DNA from: Saccoglossus kowalevskii | Lineage: Eukaryota > Hemichordata > Enteropneusta > Harrimaniidae | Length of the DNA stretch: 64,000 nucleotides | Direction of reading: 5' to 3' | Assembly (NCBI RefSeq): GCF_000003605.2 | Contig: NW_003116946.1 | Span: 632,581 to 696,580 of the forward strand | Shown: positions 1 to 12,040 of the stretch, piece after piece | How the letters are laid out: each line of letters starts with the position of its first letter | Numbering within the stretch: the first letter of the stretch is position 1 | Notes under the pieces: generated by a model | Seen by the model: the letters and a program-made list of their open reading frames with translations, nothing else | Databases searched by the model: none | Told to the model about the DNA's origin: nothing | Program-made: the position numbers and the translations under genes

Positions 1-553
1 ATTGTATTGTACTAGTAGGCTGGTGTCATTGGATTGTACTAGTAGGCTTGTGTCATTGGATTGTACTAGTAGGCTGATGTCATTGGATTGTACTAGTTGG
101 CTGGTGTCATTGGATTGTACTAGTAGGCTTGTGTCATTGGATTGTACTAGTAGGCTGGTGTCATTGTATTGTACTAGTAGGCTTGTGTCATTGGATTGTA
201 CTAGTAGGCTGGTGTCATTGTATTGTACTAGTAGGCTGGTGTCATTGAATTGTATTAGTAGGCTGGTGGCATTGGATTGTACTAGTAGGCTGGTGTCATT
301 GGATTGTACCAGTAGGCTTGTGTCATTGAATTGTATTAGTAGGCTGGTGTCATGAGATTGTACCAGTAGGCTGGTGTCATTGGATTGTACCAGTAGGTTT
401 GTGTCATTGAATTGTATTAGTAGGTTTGTGTCATTGAATTGTATTAGTAGGCTGGTGTCATGAGATTGTACCAGTAGGCTGGTGTCATTGGATTGTACTA
501 GTAGGCTGGGGTCATGGGATTGTACAAGTAGGTTGGTGTCATGGGATTGTACT
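1..553. repeat. 27-bp minisatellite array
   Basis: About twenty tandem copies of a 27-bp unit (core TACTAGTAGGCTGGTGTCAT) run from the window edge to about 553. Copies differ by point changes (GGCTGG/GGCTTG, TACTAG/TACCAG/TATTAG, TTGGA/TTGAA/TGAGA). Because 27 is a multiple of three, one plus-strand frame stays open for about 117 codons, repeating the nonapeptide CTSRLVSLD. There is no start context, no splice signal and no codon pattern of a gene, so I read the open frame as a by-product of the unit length. The array may extend beyond the left edge. Confidence 0.93.
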
Positions 554-1169
554 CGGTGATATATAACAGACTCTCCAGCATTTGTCATTGTGAGGCTGTT
601 GATGTTTTCAATATCACACCCCATCTTGACAACAATCCAATGGCAGTTTGAGAGAATAACCAATTATGGGAATGATCTAATACCATTACCATAGCAGTCC
701 GTTTTCAGTATGTGTTTTTTTCTTGAAGATTTTGTTCATATCCCACTGTGAATTTGTGTTGTGAGTTATTATGATCATGGAACTACAAACCACATGTGTA
801 GTTCCATGCTATGATTATCGAGGTAATACCGGTAATTACCTCCATGCTATGATACACAACTTCTTTGTACCGTGATGTCATGTGACTGTATCAGTGTGTA
901 CCATTGTTTATATTTGTTATCTGACACAATGTCAATAATGACCCACAATTATCCCACAAACACATTAGAAAACATTTCGGGGAAGACCATTGTGTGTTAC
1001 GATACTAACAATTATTATTTTACTATCCTCAATATTAATCTAAAGAACAGCTATGCAGTTGTCGGTTGTTCACCAGCAACTATTATTGTTGAAATAATAA
1101 ATATGTATAGAACTTATCTCAAAATATGTTTTCTCAAACGTGTTTAATCTAATCAGTACAATGTTTTGA
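554..1169. other. Intergenic stretch with hairpins
   Basis: No gene is seen. It holds a 12-bp perfect inverted repeat (776-787 with 797-808, CATGGAACTACA, 9-nt loop) and next to it a near-palindrome, GAGGTAATACCGGTAATTAC (820-839). The word CATGCTATGAT occurs on both sides of that palindrome. The 3' end of the minus-strand CIMIP1-like transcript may lie here: an ATTAAA signal (plus-strand TTTAAT) sits at about 1143-1148, just past its stop. Confidence 0.5.
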
Positions 1170-4100
1170 TCAATATAGTCCCTGGTACGGCCAGTTCAAC
1201 ATTTTTCGAATACCCTGCTGCCCTCTAGCCTTCGGTGTGAGATATCGTCCGTACATTTCAAGCTGGTAGTCAGCCATAGCGGATTTCCATCCAATCTCTT
1301 CCGCCGTTGTCCTTGGAAACTGGGCACTCAGCATAGGTCTTCCTGTTTGAGTACTCTTCTGTTTGACTAATTCTACTTTCATTTGTTTCCCCTGGTTTGG
1401 TCTGCAGATAAAATAACAGAAAGGTGGATTAAATAATGTTGAACTGGTGATATAAGCTCACATAGATCCCATGTAGAATTTGGTTTTGACAAAATGTGGC
1501 TAATGTATTACTTAAATACATGAAGTTCGGTTGAATATTGAATGGGACACGGTGGCAAATTGCGAAATTTGCTTGGTCAAAAATGTATGTTTCTTTTACC
1601 AGGATTGACACGAGTGCCCCCGGAATTACAGGAAATGGCGGAATCCATCAATATTTGCTCCGACAAAATGCAAAAGAACAGATACTTATGATCTGGTCTC
1701 ATTTCTGGTTCATGTTGCTATTAGCTGCGAGCACACGGATAAATTTAAAAACAATTATACGCTCATATGTGTAGGACCCTCTTATTGTGAGACTCTCTCT
1801 GTAGAGAACCATTTCCGTAGGACCCTCTCTGTACTCTGTAACGACCCCTTTTTTACATCTGAATCAACTGATATTCTATCGACCCGGGGAACTAATATAT
1901 CGCGCAATTGATCACTAAAATCCCCGTATGTTTGTTACCGATGATAAAATCGTGATGACTACATTTATTTTCTATTTATTGTGTTTTCTCACCTTGCTTG
2001 AATTGCCGGTAACTTCAATCCGCAGTCTTTACGGGGCGTTGCTCTTGAATCGATAGATGCCAAATCTGGAGTCAGTGTCTCACCAATCAGTCGGCGATGC
2101 ATTCTGTTGTACTCATGAGTTAAAAATCCCCATTTGTCAGGCCATTTCCGTAACGACTGCAATTCATAATTCACGTGATCTTTCCTGTAAAATATGTCAA
2201 ATTTCATATTAATCAAAATGCAAACTTTTCGCCCACCTGATCAATTTCGCAGGTTTTTCCATTATTCTTAACCAAGTTCAACCAATCCAATGCTCCGTTA
2301 CTATGACACAGTGAAAATGACCCAAAAAGGTTGCATGTATACATGTCCCATCGTAGTCAATCGCTACGTTCACATATGGGAATTTGTAATCCTTTGTGTT
2401 TGCAGAGGAATTACAGCAGTGGCGTTCACGCATGCAGCGGACCTACCATGGTTTACGTAAGTCGGGACCCAATTGGGACGCACTCGTCTCGTGCCGAAAT
2501 CACGCCCTCATTCGTCGATCTGCTATTTGACACAAACATGGAAAACGATACGCTTATGATGATAATAATAATTGTTATACCTATTTGCTGTTATTGTATT
2601 TATTACCAGTCATCGTGCATATAAACGTCAAAGAAGATTAATATTTATTCACGTCAAATAAATATGCGTCGCTGACGACGGTTTACATTCATTTCTACAG
2701 CATCCCACCATATACTGTAAAATGACTACTTTTTACTGGGTTTAAATTTCACTGATTTAGCATTTCAGGCATATTCAGTAGGTTTTAAATTCATGGCTTT
2801 ATCATTTAGATAAATTAAAAATGTGTTCTATGCTCCATTTTACATATTCGCTGGGTTTTAATTTAGCGCATTTTTCAGTCAGCGAAATAAGCCAAATTAA
2901 AACCCAGTAAATAATTAATCACTTTAGAGTACAGTATGTAGTATGAACTTGAATCAGTATAAGTTCTCTTAGATTCACCACCGAAGGCGTGATTTCGGTT
3001 CGTGCCGAGCGGTCAGACAGCAAATCTCGGCACATGCCGAGTTTCGGTACCGAGCATCTATCGGGGCCGAGATCGAGTTGTTTTCGGCATGTGCCGACTC
3101 GGTCTCGAGTATCGACACGTGACGAGATCTCTAACGTGAACGCCACTATCGACAGATTGAACAAGTGCATGGGAAAGTAAACAAGCGGTGATTCCATTCT
3201 ACTTCACTTTGGCGTATTCACTCCACCATGTTTACTCCGGATGTTCGAAAATAATGTCATATCCGGTGTATCATGATAAACATTAAATGATTTTACTATA
3301 TTAGTATCCTGGGGGTAATTTCGAAATGTGAAGATGATGGAATGGCAAAATATGCCTGAAAATAAAGACACCTGAGCCGAATCAAATAATTGCATAATAC
3401 AGCATGCATTCCAAGTGTTAGTGTAACTGAAAATAACAACAATCAAACATAGTGGAAATTTAGCAGATTGAAAATATGCTAAAAGTTCAAGGGGGTCGCA
3501 AATGTGTGCATAATATTAATATTTTACTATTATATTGCTGCTTTGAATATAATGAGAATAATTAAATATATGGGATATTACAACATAAATCTACATAGGT
3601 GACTTTGTCCGTGTTTCCGTAAATATTGAATTAAGTGCTTTGTGAAAGAAACGAACAGGTGGTGTTCGTCGGCGATGCATATATATCTCACAGCTTGTTA
3701 TTGCTCTAAAAGAACTCGTTAGTAACCACATATAATGTATTCGGTATAGGATGGCGGTCCGCGACTTATGTGTACAATATCTGAAATACTAGTAGCCGGG
3801 CTGCGGTGTACTTGACTTTCCACACAGTCTGTCAATCTAACGATTTCGTGGGAGTTCACCATCTCTATGGTAACCGTATACTGAGGGTTTACGTATTTTC
3901 TGGGTTTTCCAGTGTCCAACCATTAGCCGTCATGGTCCGGTGTTTTTCGTTGTTCAAGTTGATATAAGCGAAACATAACCTAATTTCACCAATGTCGTAT
4001 TTTTCTCGTAAATTATTTTTTTCAGTTCATTCTCATGATCTTAATATTTCAGTATTATTCGTTGACATTTTGCTGTCGATAAACACAAACACGACTCAGT

Positions 4101-4198
4101 TTGTTTGATCTGCTAGAAAAATACATTGACTGTACTTACCATATTTCATCGTTGTGCACGAAATTCGATATTTTATGAACTTTTCTGCCGCCGAACAT
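1170..4198 (-). CDS. CIMIP1: C20orf85/CIMIP1-like ciliary microtubule inner protein
   Basis: Three coding exons on the minus strand: 4198-4140, 2184-1993 and 1401-1170, giving 160 residues. The start is MFGGRKVHKISNF in the first exon. The splice phases fit at both joints: ATG|gtaagt to acag|GAAA (phase 2) and GCAAG|gtgaga to gcag|ACC (phase 2). The joined protein reads NDEIWKDHV, then WPDKWGFLT, later FPRTTAEEIGWKSA, and ends NWPYQGLY. This follows the human C20orf85 pattern (DEIWK, WPxNWGFLT, PTTxxxIGWRSA, CWPKQGVH; from memory). Human C20orf85 is about 137 residues, so this copy is slightly longer in the middle. The family (Pfam LLC1) is found in cells with motile cilia, and its human member was renamed ciliary microtubule inner protein 1. 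I therefore infer a role inside axonemal doublet microtubules. No signal peptide or membrane segment is seen. An X-box-like site lies 140 bp upstream, which fits RFX control of cilia genes. Another member of the same WGFLT family (C2orf50-like) is the main alternative. Confidence 0.78.
2455..3135. repeat. Foldback-like CpG-rich repeat pair inside the CIMIP1-like intron
   Basis: Two CpG-rich patches lie in opposite orientation in the first intron of the minus-strand gene. The left patch (about 2455-2525) contains GACCCAATTGGGAC and GTGCCGAAATCACGCC. The right patch (about 2975-3135) contains the reverse complement of the latter with few changes. The right patch also carries a cluster of short palindromes built on CGG/CCG: TCGGCACATGCCGA, TTCGGTACCGAG, TCGGGGCCGAG, TCGGCATGTGCCGA. 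The two 14-mers TCGGCACATGCCGA and TCGGCATGTGCCGA are exact reverse complements. Open frames on both strands here are short and unlike genes. It may be an old foldback transposon with a MITE nested inside. Confidence 0.45.
2712..2937. mobile_element. MITE-like element, ATACTGTA termini
   Basis: The two ends are inverted copies: ATACTGTAAAATGACTACTT at the left, and at the right the reverse complement of ATACTGTACTCTAAAGTGAT. Both arms reach a shared TTTACTGGGTTTWAATTT block about 25-40 bases in. Length is about 226 bp and there is no coding capacity, as expected for a non-autonomous DNA transposon. Similar TACTGT ends occur at 11885, 24282 and 52109. Confidence 0.6.
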
Positions 4199-4340
4199 CA
4201 TTTTGTTGATCTGTAGAAAGAGCAAATTCTATAATACTGTCGGAGTTTAGTTCATTAACGCCTCCGATAGTCGCCGGCAATACACTAAACAGTAGCGCGT
4301 ACTCCGTGGAACTTTTTCTTTATTTGCGCGAAGAACTATG

Positions 4341-4354
4341 GTTTCCTAGGAGAC
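4341..4354. promoter_or_regulatory. X-box-like RFX site upstream of CIMIP1-like gene
   Basis: GTTTCCTAGGAGAC is a near-palindrome that resembles the RFX X-box (GTNRCC-N-RGYAAC class) with about one mismatch in each half. It lies about 143 bp upstream of the minus-strand start codon, in a locally CpG-rich patch (4240-4400) that looks like the promoter. RFX factors control many motile-cilia genes, which fits the product. The call rests on motif and position only. Confidence 0.4.
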
Positions 4355-4801
4355 GGCACATACCATTGTACGCAAAAGCGCCGGGGACGCACTCAACGCA
4401 TGATGCGCTCAAGTATTACATGTAAAACGGTGTTAAAACATGGCACAATAAGGATTTGTAGATACACATTGCCTTTCTATGAAATATATCTACATCATAA
4501 GATATTTTTAACTTAAACCCGACTTCCAATTCAAATACTTATACTCATGGCGACTTTGTCCCACAATGCAAAGTGGCAACGACGTCGTTGTAAATATGCG
4601 TTCTCCGAACTGAACATATCCGGCATCAGCCGTCCCTGTGAAACCACGCATAGAGTACAGCGATGGTACTTTTTCACAACTAACACACACTTGAAACACT
4701 ATAATATTTCACATAGGATAGTAACACCAACTTATATATTGGTCGTTTTGCATGTAATTTAATTGATATTGTTCCAATCGCGACCCTGTGATCACCGGTC
4801 T

Positions 4802-5492
4802 ATGGCTGCTGGTGTACACGTCTATAACTACGTAAGAGGCATATACATCGAAGGGCAAACACCGGCGACGTCTATTAAAAGCGGTCATATCTTAAATAAA
4901 AAAAAAATTAATCAGATTGGTATTATTGTTATATATTCTGGTAAGTTGAACCAAAATCCGTAAATAAAAGTGAGACATCAGTCTGTTGTGACTACTTGCT
5001 TAATCTGATTAATCTGTATTTTTTTAACTTCATACATTTTATCTTAAAATTTTAAATTTAAATTCAAATAAGTTATTCAAATTTCCCTCGCTTAGAGACC
5101 GCTGCAATCTGATTAAAATCTGATGTAGTGTACGGGCTTTAATTATTTTGGCTAGAAACTTATTTTAATTTTATTTTTATTACTTTTGTTATTAATGCCT
5201 TTTTATTCAGATTGAGACCGCTGCTGGAATGTTAAAAATTCATGTAAACGAAAATTATTACGTACCTGTCACACGAGGGCGCACTGTACTAAAAGAGGAA
5301 GTTATCGGGAAATTGCCAGAGAACGTTCACCTGTATTTCTCTCTGGAAGGGGTAGGAGGTGGCCATATGATTTGTTTTAACAAACGCGAGCTAGACACAG
5401 AGAAAAAAATGTATGCAAAGTATTGCAGGGAAAAGATGTTGGCATATTTGATAAAAATAAAAATATATAGTTTGACCCTCATACTAACGTAA
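4802..5492 (+). CDS. Candidate small two-exon gene, product unknown
   Basis: An ATG at 4802 opens MAAGVHVYNY and meets a donor (TAC|gtaaga) after 4831. A strong acceptor (cctttttattcag) ends at 5210, and the frame it opens runs 93 codons in phase to a stop at 5490-5492. The second exon has a mixed, gene-like composition (YYVPVTRGRTVLKEEVIGKL, HLYFSLEGVGGGHMICFNKR) before an AT-rich, lysine-rich end. Spliced length would be about 103 residues. I recognise no domain. The position, head-to-head with the CIMIP1-like promoter, would suit a bidirectional promoter. It could instead be a chance open frame, since the tail looks untranslated. Confidence 0.28.
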
Positions 5493-6249
5493 AATATGAC
5501 TGATATAAAAATCGAGCAGGTATATAAATGCCAGAGTTTTATTTTCTGACCGTGTTACTGTTTAAACAACCTTTTAGTTATTCGCCAAAATACTCTAGAA
5601 TGTACGACCAAAACAATCGGGATCGCTTCATTCGCTGAATACACGTGTAAACTTTCCCGAAATTCAGATTTTGATTTACATTCGAAAAAAACACAAAACA
5701 AAACAAAACAAAAACAAAAACATAATATTCTAGCATGAAGCTAAACAAGACAAATCAACAGTGTTTTTATATATGATACGTTTTTAAGTTACGAATCCAA
5801 AGAATAAATTTATTCACATTGTCTTCTCATACCTTTGAAGTGATTACGTCAGTTCTTGGAGCCAGAGAAAAAATGAATCATAAGTAAAAACTATTCAAAC
5901 ACATAAGTGCATGCAACCTGTGCATATTATTAAAATTTTAATAAAAACAATGAAATACAATTTACACAATCAAGAGATATTTAATGTAATAAGGAGAATA
6001 AATTTATTTCAAAAAGTGTTTTTTTTTCTTACTATGCTCATTATTTTCTTCCTAGGGGGTCAATCCGCTGAGTCAGATGATTTGCAATGCACTATGGGTA
6101 GAAGAGTCGGCCATATTTGTCAGTGTTTTTAGATGTTGTACAACTGTCTCTCAAAAATAATTTACTGGCCTCAGGATGGTACTCTGATTTTGTTGGAATG
6201 ACGTTACACAGTTTGGACTATTCTTTGCCATCTCCCTTTTCTTCCTGAA
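5493..6249. other. Intergenic, AT-rich
   Basis: No gene is supported. It contains an A-rich simple stretch around 5684-5721 (AAAAC units) and scattered short open frames with no splice context. The KLC promoter probably lies at its right end. Confidence 0.5.
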
Positions 6250-6411
6250 ATTGATATCTATACTCGATAGCGGTAGCGTTTCCAACACTGCCAGTGCCGA
6301 GTTAGTTGTACCGGCGAGACGGACAACTGATCCGCGCCTGTAGAGGCCAACTGGTCGACGCTTGTATGTATTGATCGGATCTTATTGTCTCGCGTGTTTT
6401 CTATTATATCG
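6250..6411 (+). promoter_or_regulatory. Putative KLC promoter and 5'-UTR exon
   Basis: A CpG-rich island (about 6260-6400) in otherwise AT-rich DNA ends in a consensus donor, ATCG|gtaagt, at 6411. The next plus-strand exon with coding potential begins at 16900, so this is the best candidate for the first, non-coding exon of the kinesin light chain gene. It contains one very short upstream frame (ATG TAT TGA near 6366). The 5' limit is a guess. Confidence 0.5.
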
Positions 6412-9400
6412 GTAAGTCGTTTTTTTTTTCTAGTTTCATTTCTTAATCACGTTGACATCTCGGTTACAGGCATTTGTTTTATCTAAACACATTTACCCGA
6501 GCCATGATTTAGTTGATATTTCCGCCCATAATTTCCCGTATCAGTCAATTTCTGTGACGTCACTACGAAACTGGGTGTCGGTCGAGAAATGTCGGGATGA
6601 ATATTAAATGTATATGCCATTTGATTTTTAACTCATTTTTATTATGTGGAAGCTGAATAGTTTGCTATTTATTCATAATAAAACAAAGAACGAAACATTG
6701 GGTATTAAAAATTGTATTATATTATTAAAGTCAATTAAAACTGGTCATTTTAATATCTATTTGGTAACTTTTGAATATTTGACGATAATGATATATGATA
6801 TATTATGCTTAAAATAAAATTTCACAATGATTACATGTAATTTGTAGCAGATATTAATTATAGGTGGGGACTCCCTGGGCCAAATTTAGTGAAAACCCAT
6901 CTTTCATGGTGGTGGGGGTCGGGGTGACACTAATTTACAGCATATACTATTTAATGTTCTTCATTTATTATTTGATGTATTGAATACTGAAATGTTACTA
7001 TGCAGTGCTATTCCTATACATTAAATTATTATGCAATAGTTGTTTGTGAATGCATTGGCATGACTTGCTGATTATCTAGCCTGGGGCCAGACTATAGGAG
7101 TTTTCATTTGTTTTTGTTATCAAATGTTTTACACCAAATGATTCCTGAGTAATACTCCTCCTTTTGGAATTTAGCTTGTCGTGTCACTAGAGATCACATA
7201 CCTATTGCTTCAAAATGAAATAAGTAGGAATTCCACCATGCTTGCGAATGTTCACATTTATTTTTATGTTGTTAATATTATGTACCATTTTTGTGCTAAC
7301 TTGCAAACCTGTTATATGACATTTTCTCAATGATCCACCGTTAAATAAATAAGTCCTATTTGTCTTTTGACGTCTAATATTTTATTGATCTCTCACACTG
7401 ATCTATAGTTTAGTCTATCTATGCTCTTTTTAGTGCTCAATATGTGTAACTTTGAAGTAAAAAGCTGAAGCAAATAAAGCACCCTTCCCCACACCTTTTT
7501 TTACCCCAGTATTTATGCCACGCGCTCTTTTAGCATTAAGCACACTTTAACTGTACTTTACATGGACGAAGTTCAAATATATGTAGCTGCATACCATGCA
7601 CTGATCTGATATCATATCAAGTTCACTCAAATGTCAAGTTCAAGTAGTTTTTACAGTACAAGAGCTTGACCATTTTTCTATAAGAAAAAATAACAGAAAA
7701 AAATATATACCGGGTATTTAAAATAAAAACCTAAACAGTTGATTGGGGAAAGGATACAAATTACAGCAAAAATACACAGAATTAATATTGAACTTCTTGT
7801 TGGGAATCATGATACAATGAATCAATGATGATGCAATCCCTGTCCATTAGTTTTGAATTTGAATTCAACCATTGACCAGATTGTGCATTCATCTTTATCT
7901 TTCACCATATCCCATATCCCATGTGCTATGATATCATATTGCATTATTCAGGGTTGGTTTGTAATCTATGCTAACAGAACAATGATTGATGAACACCAGA
8001 TAGCATTTGGAAATTTATTTAAATTCTAAGGAATGTAAAAATCTGGCCTATATTCTGTTGTCAGACATTACTGATTTTTACTTGCTTGCTACTTTCTCTG
8101 GGTTTTGAAATACTGTGCAAGATGTTATAGTGTATATGCAGTCAAAATGGATAATGTCATATCAAATACAAGATTATTTATTATAATATATTGGGACTTG
8201 TCGCATATCATTTCCAAATTCAAAAGTGTAGAATTACAGGTAATTATTTTTGCCTCAAATCAATGTATTTGAAGGCTGAGTTATCACTGAACAAAAAGAC
8301 AGCTGTGCTTATTACAAACCAGCATTATTATGGTAAATTTTAATTTGAAAGAGATGGTACTTGATTTTTGTTTTGTTTCTTTAATTCATTGGAAAAACAC
8401 CATGGCATCATGTGGGTGATGTTTACAATGCTATATGCAAAAATCGTCTTTTTTAGAGAGTGGGTGTTTAGTTGAGCACCCCCTTCAAAAATTATGACAA
8501 TTTTCATTCACAATGTGCCTGATTCGAGGGAAATAGTAAGGAAAATAAAATTGCAAAATGAGTCGTCGTTATTGTTTTCCACAAGAACCGAAAATGTTCA
8601 AAATGAATACACTCATTTGAAAAAAATACTATTTACATACCACTAAAATGTATGGTGTAAAAATGATTAGAGTCTATGGGAAAACAATCAAAATTGAGAT
8701 ATTCATAAACTCAATGCAAAACAATTCTCGCCTCAATGTTTTTCTGCATGATTTGACCAAATCGGAATACTGTGTTGTACTGACAAAATTTTTCGAAAAC
8801 TTCTGGAAATTGACGATATCATTTTTTACAACACAATGCAGAAATGAATTCTATTTTTATTTAATATAATCTTTTGCCACTGATTTTGCTGAAAAAAAAA
8901 TAATAGTTTATCCATTCACATCAGTCATGGTGGATACTGTAATCAGCCAGAAAAGTAAAATTATGTTTGCACTGTGTTGTGTTTGATACCAGTCTCATAG
9001 TGATGTACATAATGTGTGTAAATTACATGTTTTTTACACAGAATTTGAACATGTGCTGTGTAACGACTGGAGCACTTTCAATACCGGTAACTGGGTTTCT
9101 TAACTCGACAATTTAATTTGGGCATTTCAGAAGGGCAGGGGCCAAGTCGAATGCGACTCCGAAAACAGATACCCCTCCAATAAAGGGTGGCATTTTGTTA
9201 AGCTTGGGTGCTAAATCGCATAAGTGCTGTAATGTGTTTGGCACTAGCGTGAACAAATAGAATTGAATTAATACATACCAATGTAGAATCTTGTGAGAAC
9301 CAAACACCAGTGGTACTGAGAAAATTATTCAGTTTACAGGTTTTTTGGCAACAAATAATTAATAAACTAGGCCAAGGTAATTGGATCATAGACCATAGAA

Positions 9401-11884
9401 AAAACAACTTCTACAAATGTTTGTATGATTTGATTTGTTTAGAAAAGTTCCATGCATAATCAAATGATCTGTATAAGCCAAGGTTAATGCTTCTGTTTTG
9501 GATACCACTGTATTTGGAAAAATGTACTCCATATATGCAGTGATGGGATAGAGTGACATCTGCTGTAGACTGTAAACTGAAAAATGTTGACCGTCTATTG
9601 TGAATCATAAACTAGTGATAATCTTTGACCTAGCTGTGTCCAACACTTCAATTGAAAATATATGAATGTGTACTATCATTTCATTGATTTGGGCTTGCAG
9701 TTGATAAATGTGATTAAAGTATGTTATTTAGGATGGAGAAACATCTTGTAAGTCTGGTAATTATATTGCTGTGTGTGAGCATATATAAATATGTGGTTCA
9801 ACATTTTTGTAATACATGTACTCTGAATATGTTAGCTTGCAACAAATATTGGTGATGAGATTTAGTTGTGAATTAAATTTACAAATAAAATAATTGTTTT
9901 AATGTATGGGTTAGTGATTATGGTCTACATGTGTGTACAGAGATAGAGGTGAACTTTATCACTTCTAAAGAATATATGATATTATATCTGTTAAAACTAT
10001 TCATTTCAATATGTTATGCTATTTACATGTCTAGGCATTTGTGTATTCCAAGCACGATTGTAATTTATGTTGATGTGGCTACTTGCAACCTTGAATGCTT
10101 TCAATGAATATGACACAATGCGTGAGAATTGAACTATGGCCAAAAAATTATTTCACATCTGTGGAACACTGGGAATTTCAGCAATTTGAGATACATTGCC
10201 TGAGATGTTCTCAGTGATGTAGAAAAGACCCAGTAGCTAGTCAAACGACCACCTACTGTGAATAATATAGTCTATTACCACCTGCATTTCCATATTTTCC
10301 TTGTCTTTGAAATCAAATGTACATAACTGTGTTCTGATGACTGATTATTTTTAATTAGTACACAGCAGAGCTTTGTTTCAGCTCCATGATTGCATCTTAC
10401 ATGTAAATGTCTATCAATTCTATTGATTTTGCTGATGTTGACTAGCTATAGACTAGCACGTAATTAGGTTTTTCTGACATTTGCCATTACATAAACAGCT
10501 TTGTGCCTGCTTTCCAAATGGTGTAAACAGACTCTATTTACCCTCCTAGCAATATTTGCATTACAGTGGGATCACACATTTGAGTGTGGTGTTGGGTGTA
10601 AATTACATGCTAATATGTCATTTTCAGACAGACCAACAGTAGCAGTATTGTTTAAATATACAATGTAATTACCAGTAGATGATAAAGTGTAAATGTTATG
10701 TAAGATATTGAATGAGGCAGAATATGGATATTGAATGAATTAATTCAAATTCAGCAATTCATGAAATTGTTATATAAATTTGTTGTATACCCCTGGTAGT
10801 GTTATAATACATTTAAATGAATTTCTAAACTGTAGGACTCTAAATTGAATTTTAATGGTGAATGTACATCCCCATATTTTTCAATATCCCAAATGTGACA
10901 CAAGACCAGATTACAATGCATCACTTGGTGGTGTTACATGAACAGAATTTTTTTCCATTGTTCATAGTACCAGAATATCATAAGTATCCAGGCTGCAATC
11001 CTGAAAGAGAAGAATCTACTCAAAGTGTATTCAAAGTGCATGCAGAACATATTCATGTAAACACAATTTGCATATGAATAAAAAGCAGTGATGTATTTTA
11101 TGTAACGATTCAACATCCATACCATGTGTATTTGTTTTTCAGAACTGTACTAGAAATATGCTCTGACAATTCTATATTAAGTTATGTGTGCTGTTCTCGA
11201 ATAGAATATGAGATTATAAATTAATGTTTCTATTATTAATTGGTTCAGTAGAGTGGTAGGATATTTTCTATATTTGTTGATTTATCATCAAACATTAACT
11301 TTTGGTTCTAACACAGTAATACTCATACTTTTTTGGATTTAGTTAAAAGATAATTGTTTGTGTAGACTATTTAGGTTTTGTGTTTAAATGTCTTTCTGTA
11401 AAAATAATTAACAAATGCATGTTTATACTGCTTACTAATTTACATAATGCTTACTAGTATTTTTGTCATGAAATTAAGTAGATAAATGGAAAATGAATTT
11501 TGTGAAGTGTTAGTATTGTATTTTTTTAAAACGTCAGTGGCAGAAATATGACATTATGATTTACATTCTGTTCGAACTTTTCAACTGTTAAGAGCTGATT
11601 TCTTCAAGTAAATAGAACATTGACCAGCCACATATTCATAACCAAACCTTTGTGTATAGTTATTTACACATGCTGATTATAGACCATATAGTGTGTAATA
11701 TTAATGCTCTTGGCATATGCCAAATAACTTGTGTCTAAACCTTCCCTGAATTTGCTGGCACAAGTTGAAAACAGGGTTGTTGATTGGATCTGGACCATCA
11801 TGGGTATGTGTCATGTTCTCTCTATTTGAACATTCGGCTCTGTCTGAATTGGTTGTTAGAGAAACAAATTCACCAAAAAATAAA

Positions 11885-12040
11885 TACTGTAGAATACTTT
11901 ATTTTCGCTTGGAATATACTTTTTATGCTATATTTCACATTAAACTCATCAAAAATCAGTGAAAATAAATTACATACAAAACGCCCAAAAAGCCTTTTTA
12001 GTGAAAATTAATTCCAGTGAAAATAAAGTATTCCACAGTA
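11885..12040. mobile_element. MITE-like element, TACTGTRGAATAC termini
   Basis: The left end TACTGTAGAATACTTTATTT is matched at the right by the reverse complement of TACTGTGGAATACTTTATTT. The terminal inverted repeats are about 30 bp and reach TTTTCRCTKGAAT. Total length is about 156 bp and there is no coding capacity. The arms are nearly identical, which suggests a fairly recent copy. Confidence 0.7.

Noticed and set aside
2-355. 117-codon open frame repeating CTSRLVSLD
   Set aside because: Product of a 27-bp satellite; no start context, no splice sites, and the frame ends where one unit changes to TGA.
2919-3197. 92-codon minus-strand frame sharing EITPS with a plus-strand frame at 2331-2624
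   Set aside because: The shared peptide comes from the inverted CpG-rich repeat pair; neither frame has gene structure.
9113-9608. Three overlapping minus-strand open frames
   Set aside because: Short, no start or splice context, and no repeat ends found; treated as chance frames in the intron.
9729-9744. ATGGAGAAACATCTT before gtaagt as an alternative KLC start exon
   Set aside because: Only 16 nt with a weak acceptor and no match to known KLC N-termini.
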